A DNA stretch of 64,000 nucleotides from the NCBI RefSeq assembly GCF_001748145.1, contig NZ_BCQA01000001.1, positions 496,001-560,000 on the forward strand, read 5' to 3'. Shown piece by piece: positions 56,960 through 64,000 of the stretch. Each line of letters begins with the position of its first letter. Positions within the stretch are counted from its first letter, which is position 1. The DNA is from Bosea sp. BIWAKO-01 (lineage in GTDB: Bacteria; Pseudomonadota; Alphaproteobacteria; Rhizobiales; Beijerinckiaceae). A model generated the notes under the pieces. The model did no database searches, had not been told where the DNA came from, and saw nothing but the letters and a program-made list of their open reading frames with translations. Made by a program: the position numbers and the translations under genes.

Positions 56960-57601
56960 TCACAGGACCAGCCGCGCCACCTCCTGGCGCAACACCGGCA
57001 GAAGCTCATCCTCGAACCAGGGATTGCGCTTCAACCAGGCATTGTTGCGCCAGGAGGGATGCGGCAGCGGAAGCACGCGCGGGCGGCGTGGCTCCGCCAG
57101 GATCGCGCGCCAGTCAGCGACCGTGGCGGAGAGATTGGCGCCCGCCTTCGCGCCAAGATGCCAGGCCTGCGCATAGCGGCCGATGGCGAGCACGAGCTCG
57201 ACCTGCGGCATCGCCGCAAGCACGCGCATGCGCCAGATCGGCGCGCATTCACGGCGCGGCGGCAGATCCCCGCCCTGCGCGTCGAGCCCCGGGAAGCAAT
57301 GGCCCATTGGCACCACCGCGACCCTGGCCGCATCGTAGAACGCCGCTTCGTCGAGCCCGAGCCATTGCCGCAGCCGGACGCCGGACGGATCGGTGAACGG
57401 CTTGCCACTGGCATGGACGCGGGTGCCCGGCGCCTGGCCGGCGATGCAGAGCCTGGCCGTCGGCGAGGCCTGGATCACCGGGCGCGGCTCATGCGGAAGC
57501 GGCGGCGGGAAGCGCGGCTCGTCGCGACAGATGCGGCAGGCAGCCAGTTCCTGCAGCACCGTGGCGAGCGTTTCGGGGGCGCGCTCGCGATCCGGCTTCA
57601 T
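56960..57601 (-). CDS. Uracil-DNA glycosylase superfamily protein
   Basis: A 213-residue protein of the uracil-DNA glycosylase fold. The active-site loop is GQAPGTRVHASGKPFTDPSG, corresponding to GEAPG-type motif A, and motif B appears as HPSWRNNAWLKRNPWFEDE, which includes the HPS triad. An N-terminal CRIC pair (Cys22, Cys25) and further cysteines (CIAG, GHCFPG) might hold an iron-sulfur cluster as in family 4 and 5 enzymes. The first catalytic residue is Gln rather than Asp or Glu in the usual position, so activity may be different. Its ATG overlaps the stop of the secreted paralog gene by four bases; that coupling is odd for a repair enzyme. Confidence 0.8.
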   Translation of the reverse strand: MKPDRERAPETLATVLQELAACRICRDEPRFPPPLPHEPRPVIQASPTARLCIAGQAPGTRVHASGKPFTDPSGVRLRQWLGLDEAAFYDAARVAVVPMGHCFPGLDAQGGDLPPRRECAPIWRMRVLAAMPQVELVLAIGRYAQAWHLGAKAGANLSATVADWRAILAEPRRPRVLPLPHPSWRNNAWLKRNPWFEDELLPVLRQEVARLVL

Positions 57602-58068
57602 CGCGCCGCCAGACGGGGCGGCTCCCCGCGCCGCTGCGAAATCAGGCCGTCGCAGGTCCAGATCTTGGCGCTGGTCGCATAGCCATGCGGGTCACCCGCT
57701 TCGATGGTGGCGATGCCGTTGATGCGGCCGCTCGGCCGGTTGCGCAGGACATAGAGGCCCCCGCTGCGCTCGACCGTGAAGCAATAGGTGCGACGCTGCT
57801 CGGGCGGTCCGTAGTAATAGCAGACCGCATCCGGTGTGGTCGTCCAGCAGGCGTCGCGGTTCGGCACGTGCCGGTTATGTCCGCTCGCCCGGCCGTCGGC
57901 GTGATGATATTCGCTGAACGGCATACCGTTATTGTAGCGGCCGCTGACGGTGTTGCCTTCGAAAATGCGACGGATATCCTCGCCGCTCAGGCGCTCCGCG
58001 GCCTTCACCGGAGAGTTGGCGGCGGCCTGAAGCATGAGCGCAGCCGCAAGGAGCAGCAGACGCATCAT
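57598..58068 (-). CDS. Secreted GNTVSGRY-motif protein, paralog 2
   Basis: A 156-residue exported protein with a signal peptide (MRLLLLAAALMLQAAANS). The mature part carries RLSGEDIRRIFEGNTVSGRY, then FSEYHHADGRASGHN, CYYYGPP and CFTVERSGGLYVLRN, with a Cys-containing C-terminus (WTCDGLISQ). It is a close paralog of the neighbouring 58065-58532 protein, about half identical by eye. It has no family assignment that I can give with confidence. Its start overlaps the upstream paralog's stop by four bases and its own stop overlaps the UDG-like start by four bases, giving a fully coupled operon. Confidence 0.7.
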   Translation of the reverse strand: MMRLLLLAAALMLQAAANSPVKAAERLSGEDIRRIFEGNTVSGRYNNGMPFSEYHHADGRASGHNRHVPNRDACWTTTPDAVCYYYGPPEQRRTYCFTVERSGGLYVLRNRPSGRINGIATIEAGDPHGYATSAKIWTCDGLISQRRGEPPRLAAR

Positions 58069-58532
58069 CGCGAGGCAAGCCTGCGCCGTGACATCGGGAC
58101 CTCGGGCGCCTGCGAGATCAGGCCGTCGCAATACCAGGGCTCCCCCTTGTCGGAATGGCCGCGCGGATTGCCAGGCTCGATGGCGGCAAGAGCATTGATC
58201 TGCCCGTTCGAGACATTGCGCAGGACGTAGAGCCGATCCGTCAGCTCGACCGTGAAGCAATGCACGGTGCGGTCGCTGGGAGGGCCATAGTAGTAGCAGA
58301 CCTGATCCTCCTTCGTGATCCAACAGGCATCCTTGTTCGGCTGCCAGCCATTATGGCCGAGCGCACGGCCATCCGGCTCATGATACTCGGTGAAGAACCC
58401 GCCATTGGTGTAGCGGCCGCTCACCGTGTTGCCTTCGAAGGCTCGCTTGATCGCCTCGCCGTTCAGCCGTTCGGCTGCGACGGAGGGCTGGACCAGCACC
58501 AAGAGCGCCAGAAGGGCGAAAACCCGTCGCAT
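58065..58532 (-). CDS. Secreted GNTVSGRY-motif protein, paralog 1
   Basis: A 155-residue exported protein with a signal peptide (VFALLALLVLVQPSVAA). Mature sequence: RLNGEAIKRAFEGNTVSGRY, FTEYHEPDGRALGHN, ACWITKEDQVCYYYGPP, VHCFTVELTDRLYVLRN, NALAAIEPGNPRGHSDK and WYCDGLISQ. These blocks match paralog 2 and include four conserved cysteines. Start ATG 58532 shares one base with the GST stop codon (TGATG), so translation is coupled. The conserved HN and DGR motifs suggest a binding or enzymatic site, but no function is known to me. It belongs to an operon with GST and a UDG-like gene. Confidence 0.7.
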   Translation of the reverse strand: MRRVFALLALLVLVQPSVAAERLNGEAIKRAFEGNTVSGRYTNGGFFTEYHEPDGRALGHNGWQPNKDACWITKEDQVCYYYGPPSDRTVHCFTVELTDRLYVLRNVSNGQINALAAIEPGNPRGHSDKGEPWYCDGLISQAPEVPMSRRRLASR

Positions 58533-59143
58533 CAGGCCTTCCAGCTTGGCCGCGCCGAGACTTCGCCATGCCACCGGCGGATGTTGGCGTATTCCTCAGG
58601 CAGCCGAACCCGGGACGGCTTCATGAAATCAACGGCAATGCCTGCGGTGATGTCGGCCACCGTGAACTGATCCCCCGACAGGAAGCGATTGCCGGCGAGC
58701 TGCAGGTCCATGATCAGGAGGTGGTCATCGATCTGCTCGCGGCTGGCCTCGGCCCATTCCGGCACCTGATGTTCAAGCTCTGCCATCGACGGGTGGCTGT
58801 GCCTGAAGACCGACATGACACTGGTGAACAGGCCAAGCTCGACGCGCCGGTTCCACATCTCGATCTGCGCCTGTGCCTTGGCATCCCCGCCGAAGAGCAC
58901 GGGTTGGGGATGCAGGCTTTCGAGATAGCGGCAGATCGCAATCGTCTCGGCGAGAGCCGTTCCATCGTCGAGCATCAGCACGGGCAGGCGCTTCAGCGGG
59001 TTGATGCGGGCGAATTCGGGCGTGAGGTGCTCCTTCCGGGTTATATCGACCGGCACGAGCTCCGGCAGGGGAACGCCTTTCTCTGCGAAGAAGATGCGGA
59101 CCCGCCGCGGATTGGGCGCGCGCCCGCCATCATAGAGCTTCAT
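58532..59143 (-). CDS. Glutathione S-transferase family protein
   Basis: A 203-residue GST with an N-terminal thioredoxin-like domain (MKLYDGGRAPNPRRVRIFFA, with a Pro-containing site) and the glutathione-binding LKRLPVLMLDDGTALAETIA stretch, then an all-helical C-terminal half ending DFMKPSRVRLPEEY. The subclass is not clear; the active-site Ser/Tyr at the start of the first helix is replaced by Asn-Pro, as in several bacterial GSTs. It could serve as a maleylacetoacetate isomerase, but lacks that family's signature and is not near hmgA. The ATG at 59143 has AGG seven bases upstream; a slightly longer frame from 59155 is also possible. It is the first gene of the four-gene operon. Confidence 0.82.
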   Translation of the reverse strand: MKLYDGGRAPNPRRVRIFFAEKGVPLPELVPVDITRKEHLTPEFARINPLKRLPVLMLDDGTALAETIAICRYLESLHPQPVLFGGDAKAQAQIEMWNRRVELGLFTSVMSVFRHSHPSMAELEHQVPEWAEASREQIDDHLLIMDLQLAGNRFLSGDQFTVADITAGIAVDFMKPSRVRLPEEYANIRRWHGEVSARPSWKA

Positions 59144-59293
59144 CGTCAACCTCATCGGAAACCGCGTGCGAACCCGACCATGGCGGAGGTCCGGCGGTCA
59201 ACCATTTCAAACCCATTCGTGATGGCGCAGCCATGCCTGCTAGGTCGCCGTGCGTCCGTTCGGACGCAGGAGCGGCGATCTAGCACTTTATTT

Positions 59294-59343
59294 GAGCATC
59301 GGATTTTTCCGAAAACCGGATTCCACTTCTCGGTCCGATGCTC
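59294..59343. repeat. REP-like extragenic palindrome
   Basis: GAGCATCGGA (59294-59303) and TCCGATGCTC (59334-59343) are perfect inverted repeats enclosing a TTTTTCCGAAAACCGG-type core. From memory, elements of this form are scattered in many Hyphomicrobiales genomes. Its right end overlaps the nuclease stop codon, so the element may also act as terminator between the nuclease gene and the GST operon. Confidence 0.65.
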
Positions 59344-59894
59344 TAGCGCGGGTGAGCCTTGCGCCACGCCTCCGGCCGCTCGAACTGCAGAGCCCAGATG
59401 CCGCGCCCGGCAGATCGCGCCTCGTCTTCCTCGCTGCGATAATCACCATAGGCGACGGCATGGCCCTGCCGCACCATCGCGGCGTTGATATCGGTCTCGC
59501 CCTGCCTGCAGCGTGCGAGACCGCGGCCGTAGCGATCGACCCGGCCGATGTCGCAGGTGACGAGACCGCGCCCGATCAGAGCCAGCAGGGCACGGCGGGC
59601 GGCCCGGCCGCAATCGACGTCCCTGCCCGCGCTGTCGCGACAGCTCTGGCGGAATTCCGGGGCATCGATGCCTTCGAGCCTGAGCTCCTCGCCATTCAGC
59701 CGCAGCGAATCGCCATCGATCGCCTGGGCGGCTCCGGCAAGCATGCGGGCGGGGCCAAGCTTGTATTGCAGGACCGCGCCGGCGATCGCCAGCAGGCCGA
59801 GCAGCCCGAGCGCGACGACCAGATCGACCGGACGGCTGACGCGGCGCCAGCCGAAAGGTCCATATCGAGATCGTCCGAATCCGAAGCGCGCCAT
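59343..59894 (-). CDS. Membrane-anchored thermonuclease (SNase-like)
   Basis: A 183-residue nuclease with an N-terminal TM anchor (VDLVVALGLLGLLAIAGAVL) and a staphylococcal-nuclease-type domain in the periplasm. The sequence shows AIDGDSLRLNGEELRLEGID, APEFRQSC, and the VDRYGRGLARCRQGETDINAA region holding the second catalytic Arg and the conserved YGR. Residues normally contributed by two Arg and one Glu are present in these blocks. It hydrolyses nucleic acid outside the cytoplasm. The ATG at 59894 is used; the upstream frame is a shadow. The stop codon lies at the edge of the REP-like element. Confidence 0.85.
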   Translation of the reverse strand: MARFGFGRSRYGPFGWRRVSRPVDLVVALGLLGLLAIAGAVLQYKLGPARMLAGAAQAIDGDSLRLNGEELRLEGIDAPEFRQSCRDSAGRDVDCGRAARRALLALIGRGLVTCDIGRVDRYGRGLARCRQGETDINAAMVRQGHAVAYGDYRSEEDEARSAGRGIWALQFERPEAWRKAHPR

Positions 59895-59979
59895 CAGTAA
59901 GAGCTTAACGATTTCGAGACCATAATGGCGAGCCGGGCGTGCAGGATCTGCCGCCGGAAGAGGTACATGCGTTCCGATT

Positions 59980-61497
59980 ATGGCGGAAGTGACGGCCGAA
60001 CAGATCCAGCGAGGGCGCGGTCCCGACCCCACGGCGTTGGCGCGGCGCAAGCTCGTCACGCGCGAGGTCAAGTCCGTGCGCGAGCGGCTGACCTCGACGA
60101 CCGGCCTCGAACGCGCCTTCGACTACGAATTGCTGCGGGTCTTCGCCCAGTATCGCATGCACGGCTCGGTCGGCGCGCTGGTCCTGGCGTTGTGCATCGC
60201 GACCGCCGCTTGCCTCTGGGTCCCGGCTTACCAGGTCACCACCTGGCTCGGCATCGTCATCCTCGCCTCGGCCGTCATGGTCCTGCTTTGCCGCCGCTTC
60301 CTGGCGCAGCCGGCCGGCGAGGTGAATATTCGGCGCTGGCGCCGCCTGCTACCGGCGGCGGAAGCCTTTCATGGCCTGTCCTGGACGCTGATCCTCGTCC
60401 TGTTCGCGCAGGTCGACGGGCCGGGCGCCAAGGTCTTCGTCATGACGACACTGCTCGTCGTCAGCGCGCTGACCGTGATGCTGGCGGCGACGATCCCGCT
60501 CGCGGTCTATTCCGGACTGGGGCCGGTTACGATCGGCATCACGCTGTTCTTCTGGGGCCGCTCCGACATCGACAGCGTCACCATGGCGCTGATGGCGGCA
60601 GCGGCCCAGCTCTTCTTCATCTTCCTCGCCCACCGGCTCTATTCGAGTTCGGTCGCAACCATCGAGTTCCGCGCCGAGAAGGACGCACTGATCGCCGAGC
60701 TCGAGACTGCGACCGCGAATTCCGACGAGGCGCGCCGCAAGGCCGAAGAGGCCAACCTCGCCAAATCCCGCTTCCTCGCCACGATGAGCCATGAGCTGCG
60801 GACGCCGCTCAACGCCATCCTCGGCTTCTCCGAGGTGATGAAGAACGAGATCTTCGGCGTTCACGCCAACCCGGCCTACAAGGAATATTCGGGCGACATC
60901 CACGGCTCCGGCCAGCATCTGCTCAACCTGATCAACGAGATTCTCGATCTCTCGCGGATCGAGGCCGGCAAATACGCGCTGAACGAGGAGGCCCTCAGCC
61001 TGGCGGGCGTGGTCGACGAATGCCGGCACATGCTGAAGCTGCGCGCCAAGGCCAAGGGGCAAACGATCCGCGAGGCGGCCGAGCCGGATCTGCCCAAGGT
61101 CTGGGCGGACGAGCGCGCGATCCGGCAGGCGGTACTCAACATCCTGTCCAACGCGATCAAGTTCACGCCACAGGGCGGCGACATCACCATCAAGGTCGGC
61201 TGGACGGCGAATGGCGGACAGTATGTCTCGGTCACGGACACCGGGCCGGGCATTCCCGAGGATGAAATCCCGATCGTGCTGCAGACCTTCGGGCGCGGTT
61301 CGCTCGCCATCAAGACCGCCGAACAGGGCTCCGGCCTGGGGCTGCCGATCGTGAAGGGCCTGCTCGATCTCCATAATGGCGGCTTCCATCTGAAGTCCAG
61401 GCCGCGCGCCGGCACGGAAGTGACGATCACCCTGCCACCAGAGCGCGTGATGGACACGCTCGCGGCGCTGCCCGAGCCGGCACGATCGGCAGCCTAG
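59980..61497 (+). CDS. Membrane sensor histidine kinase (PdhS/PleC/DivJ-like)
   Basis: A 505-residue sensor kinase. Six TM helices lie between residues about 60 and 220, followed by a short coiled coil (EFRAEKDALIAELETATANS) and the kinase. The phosphoacceptor is His271 in MSHELRTPLNAILGFSEVM; the N box is VLNILSNAIKFTPQGGD, and the G boxes are VTDTGPGIPED and GSGLGLPIVKGLLDLH. The HisKA form with GFSEVM is the one seen in PleC, DivJ and PdhS, which act on DivK/PleD in Caulobacter and rhizobia. No response regulator is encoded next to it. The function may be cell-cycle or stress control. Confidence 0.88.
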   Translation: MAEVTAEQIQRGRGPDPTALARRKLVTREVKSVRERLTSTTGLERAFDYELLRVFAQYRMHGSVGALVLALCIATAACLWVPAYQVTTWLGIVILASAVMVLLCRRFLAQPAGEVNIRRWRRLLPAAEAFHGLSWTLILVLFAQVDGPGAKVFVMTTLLVVSALTVMLAATIPLAVYSGLGPVTIGITLFFWGRSDIDSVTMALMAAAAQLFFIFLAHRLYSSSVATIEFRAEKDALIAELETATANSDEARRKAEEANLAKSRFLATMSHELRTPLNAILGFSEVMKNEIFGVHANPAYKEYSGDIHGSGQHLLNLINEILDLSRIEAGKYALNEEALSLAGVVDECRHMLKLRAKAKGQTIREAAEPDLPKVWADERAIRQAVLNILSNAIKFTPQGGDITIKVGWTANGGQYVSVTDTGPGIPEDEIPIVLQTFGRGSLAIKTAEQGSGLGLPIVKGLLDLHNGGFHLKSRPRAGTEVTITLPPERVMDTLAALPEPARSAA

Positions 61498-62024
61498 GCG
61501 CGCTGTACGCACGGGATGCGCTCGCCAGAGCGGAGTTGCGATCGAATGGAGGGAGGCCGCTGAGACTGCCCGCTTCCATCATGCGGTTCGCCGGAACAGC
61601 CTCCCCGCTCGCGAAGGGAGAGAGAATGAGCGCTGCCATGGCGCGCGATCCGGTACGCTGGCCGAAGCAGGTGGTGCAGCGTCTCTGAGGGCCTGCCGCG
61701 CCAACCGTGACGGCATCCGAAGCGATCACCTTGACGCTCCCGGCAATTCCGGCAGTCATCACTCGCCCACCCGGCTTCAAATGGAAAATCGATACCGCAA
61801 CCGCCTACTAAGGATTAAAATGGCGGTTACGCCCTTGTTTCACGGCGGGTAGGAGGGAGTGACGGCTCGCGGCGGCTATGGCCGTTGGAGCTCCCCTCAA
61901 GTGGTACAGAGCTTCATACGGCAAGCTCAGCGGACGGCACCCCACAGCTGTCGCGTGGATTCGCAGTGCGAGCCATCAAGCGTGGAACACCGGAGAAAGT
62001 GTCTTGAAGTAAAGGGAGGGCGTC
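61498..62024. other. Gene-free 527-base region before MHS permease
   Basis: Between the kinase and the permease I found no credible gene; the small frames here lack family resemblance and Shine-Dalgarno sequences. The right part (from about 61780) is less GC-rich than usual. An inverted repeat around 61795-61830 (AACCGCC to GGCGGTT) is the only structure. It presumably holds the permease promoter. Confidence 0.5.
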
Positions 62025-63353
62025 ATGCCCATCCAGGTCCCGAGTGATTTCCGCCGCGTGATCGTCGCTGCATCGGTAGGGAACGTCATCGAATGGTATG
62101 ACTTCTATATATTTGGCAGCCTGGCTGCCATTCTGTCGGTCAAATTCTTCGAGAAGAGTCATCCGGTCGCGGCATTACTCAGCACAATTGCGCTGTTTAC
62201 TGCCGGATTCCTGATCCGTCCGCTGGGAGCATTCCTCTTCGGATGGATGGGCGATCGGGTCGGCCGCAAATACACCTTCCTCGTTACGCTCAGTGGAATG
62301 GGGCTGGGCACCGGGGCGATCGGGTTGATCCCGACCTACGACTCAATCGGCCTGACTGCCGCATTCATTCTCTTCGGTTTGCGGATCATCCAGGGCCTGT
62401 GCCTGGGTGGCGAATATGGCGGCGCCATCACCTATGTCGCCGAGCATGTTCCGGACGAGCGCCGCGGCTACTATACCGGCTGGCTGCAAACCTCCCCGAC
62501 GCTGGGGATCGTGGTATCGCTCATCGTGATCATCGCGACCCGCACCTATTTCGGCGAGGCGACATTCAACGCATGGGCGTGGCGCGTTCCATTCTTGATA
62601 TCCTTCCTTCTGGTCGCCGTCGCAATCTACATCCGGCTCCAGCTCCAGGAGACACCGATATTCGAGGCGATCAAGGCCAGGGGACAGATGACCAGGAACC
62701 CCTGGAAGGAAGCCTTTCTCAGCTCCAACATCAAATATGTCGGGATCGCCACCCTCGTCCTGATCGGACAGGGAGTGGTCTGGTACAGCGGCCAGTTCTG
62801 GGCGTTGTACTTCCTGCAGCAGGTTTCCAAGCTGGACTCGCTGACCTCGTCCTACATCGTGGGAGCAGCGCTGCTCCTCGCAACCCCGAGCCTGATCTTC
62901 TTCGGCTGGCTATCCGACATCATCGGCCGCAAGCCAGTGATCCTCGGCGGCATGCTGCTTGCCGCGATCACCTACTATCCGCTGTATCTGTGGCTGGGAA
63001 CGGTCACGCAACCTGGCAATGTCCACTTTCCGACTGCGATCTTCATCATCTTCATCCTCGTTTGCTATGTCGGGATGGTGTACGGGCCGGTCGGGGCCTT
63101 CCTCGCCGAATATTTCCCCGGCAGGATCCGGTACACGTCGGTATCGGTCCCCTATCACATCGGAAATGGCTGGGGTGGCGGATTGGTGCCATTCATCACG
63201 TCAGCGGCTTTCGCGGCGACCGGGAGCATCGGCTACGCGCTGATCTACCCGATCGCCGTTCCGGCGGTGTGCTTCGTGCTCTGCCTCTTCCTGATGCCGG
63301 AAACGCGCCAGATCAGCATTTGGGAACCCTTCGAGACGAAGGCTGCAACCTGA
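62025..63353 (+). CDS. MHS-family MFS permease
   Basis: A 442-residue 12-TM metabolite:proton symporter. The family blocks are ASVGNVIEWYDFYIFGSLAA, FTAGFLIRPLGAFLFGWMGD, GLCLGGEYGGAITYVAEHVP and the second-half motif DIIGRKPVILGGMLLAAITY. This places it with ProP/ShiA-type transporters of organic acids, osmolytes or shikimate, but not with a specific one; it is clearly different from the KgtP-like protein at 11349. The start has a strong AAGGGAGGG site. Codon use seems less GC-biased than neighbouring genes. It is convergent with cobT. Confidence 0.85.
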   Translation: MPIQVPSDFRRVIVAASVGNVIEWYDFYIFGSLAAILSVKFFEKSHPVAALLSTIALFTAGFLIRPLGAFLFGWMGDRVGRKYTFLVTLSGMGLGTGAIGLIPTYDSIGLTAAFILFGLRIIQGLCLGGEYGGAITYVAEHVPDERRGYYTGWLQTSPTLGIVVSLIVIIATRTYFGEATFNAWAWRVPFLISFLLVAVAIYIRLQLQETPIFEAIKARGQMTRNPWKEAFLSSNIKYVGIATLVLIGQGVVWYSGQFWALYFLQQVSKLDSLTSSYIVGAALLLATPSLIFFGWLSDIIGRKPVILGGMLLAAITYYPLYLWLGTVTQPGNVHFPTAIFIIFILVCYVGMVYGPVGAFLAEYFPGRIRYTSVSVPYHIGNGWGGGLVPFITSAAFAATGSIGYALIYPIAVPAVCFVLCLFLMPETRQISIWEPFETKAAT

Positions 63354-63456
63354 CGAGATTGCCATCGGCGGGGCTGCCGGGGCTTCGCACCGTGCGCTCG
63401 GGGCTTGAGTTCGAAACGAGCATTTGGAGCAACAGAGCCGTCAGGCTCCCGCAGCT

Positions 63457-64000
63457 TCAGTCCTTCTTCGAGACCTGGGCCTGATCGAAGGTCGCCATGC
63501 CGGAATGGATGGCGGCGGCGGCCTTGACGAGGCTTGCCGCAAGCGCCGCCCCCGTGCCCTCGCCCAGCCGCATCTCGAGCGCCAGCAGCGGCTGCTTGCC
63601 GAGCCGGAGCAGCGCTTCGCGATGGGCGCCCTCGGCAGAGAGATGGCCGGCAAGGCAATGGTCGATCGAGGACGGCTCGATGGCGTGCAGGACCGCGGCG
63701 GCGGCGGTGACGACATAGCCGTCGAGAATGACCGGAATGCGCTGCAGCCGGGCAGCGATGATCGCGCCGCAAATGGCCGCGATCTCGCGCCCGCCAAGGC
63801 GGCGCAGCACTTCCAGCGGGTCGCCCAGATGCGCGGCGTGGAAGGCGAGGCCCGCCTCGACAGCGGCGATCTTGCGCTTGAGGCCGTCATCATCGACGCC
63901 AGTGCCCCGCCCGCACCACATCGCAGCGCCCCCGCCATAGAGCGCCGCATAGATCGCAGCCGCCGACGTGGTGTTGCCGATGCCCATCTCGCCGAGGCAG
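63457..64000 (-). CDS. cobT: Nicotinate-nucleotide--dimethylbenzimidazole phosphoribosyltransferase, 3' part
   Basis: The last 181 or so residues of CobT, which makes alpha-ribazole phosphate for vitamin B12 assembly; the 5' end lies beyond the window. The visible sequence begins [15 protein letters not shown], the nicotinate-mononucleotide-binding loop of the family, continues [20 protein letters not shown] and includes the catalytic Glu in [14 protein letters not shown] near the C-terminus. The ATG at 63987 sometimes called as a start is internal. The gene runs towards the MHS permease and ends 103 bases from it. Confidence 0.92.
   Translation of the reverse strand, partial: CLGEMGIGNTTSAAAIYAALYGGGAAMWCGRGTGVDDDGLKRKIAAVEAGLAFHAAHLGDPLEVLRRLGGREIAAICGAIIAARLQRIPVILDGYVVTAAAAVLHAIEPSSIDHCLAGHLSAEGAHREALLRLGKQPLLALEMRLGEGTGAALAASLVKAAAAIHSGMATFDQAQVSKKD

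Noticed and set aside
61427..61780. Minus-strand 117-codon frame after the sensor kinase
   Set aside because: No Shine-Dalgarno sequence, Ala/Ser/Pro/Arg shadow-like composition, and overlap with the kinase 3' end.

Overview
The window is GC-rich, tightly packed chromosomal DNA from an alphaproteobacterium, most likely a Hyphomicrobiales (Rhizobiales) member close to Bosea. This rests on the mix of TakP-like TRAP, Tct and KgtP-like carboxylate transporters, DUF2865 and DUF2059 exported proteins, a class II DAHP synthase, the gph/rpiA/DUF2059/gor gene set, and a Hyphomicrobiales-style extragenic palindrome. The genus is an inference. I see no phage, insertion sequence, integrase, CRISPR array, toxin-antitoxin pair or rRNA. 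The only RNA gene is a tRNA-Val(CAC).

Layout. 1-9.8 kb: an aromatic-acid (homogentisate-type) catabolic region. A five-gene minus-strand operon (FAH hydrolase, MBL-fold, DinB, FAD monooxygenase, DUF2783) is followed by a lone TRAP binding protein, then hmgA-CHAD divergent from a MarR regulator over a clear palindrome. 9.9-22.8 kb: DUF2865 protein, KgtP-like permease, a frameshifted gltX, nadE, Dabb protein, outer-membrane barrel, DAHP synthase, secreted hydrolase, gor and an O-antigen ligase-like gene. 23-30.5 kb: tctCBA, DUF2059, rpiA, gabD, gph. 30.7-36.8 kb: tRNA-Val, small exported proteins, a cell-wall pair (SLT-SPOR transglycosylase and L,D-transpeptidase), DUF971, moaA, GrpB. 36.9-44.7 kb: a soluble PilZ-containing chemoreceptor, a solA-type oxidase, two exporters (one frameshifted) and dctQM of a TRAP system. 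44.8-48 kb: a mini porin-like protein and two TakP-like TRAP binding proteins. 48-56 kb: an arginine/ornithine-type region (ureohydrolase, Lrp regulator, MFS, TetR with tandem operators, ornithine aminotransferase, amino-acid ABC transporter without its ATPase). 56-64 kb: a 3-HIBADH-type dehydrogenase, an operon of GST, two tandem secreted paralogs and a UDG-like protein, a membrane nuclease, a sensor kinase, an MHS permease and the 3' part of cobT.

The genes share a theme of scavenging organic acids and amino acids: 2-oxo acids (KgtP-like, TakP-like TRAP), tricarboxylate-type acids (Tct), aromatic acids via homogentisate, and guanidino/ornithine compounds. Most of the window is ordinary. The items most worth a second look are the DinB protein inside a ring-cleavage operon that has no visible maleylacetoacetate isomerase, the GNTVSGRY tandem paralogs coupled to GST and UDG-like genes, the PilZ chemoreceptor, the three TRAP binding proteins sharing one permease, and two apparent frameshifts. 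I found nothing I would call a clearly new defence or mobile system.
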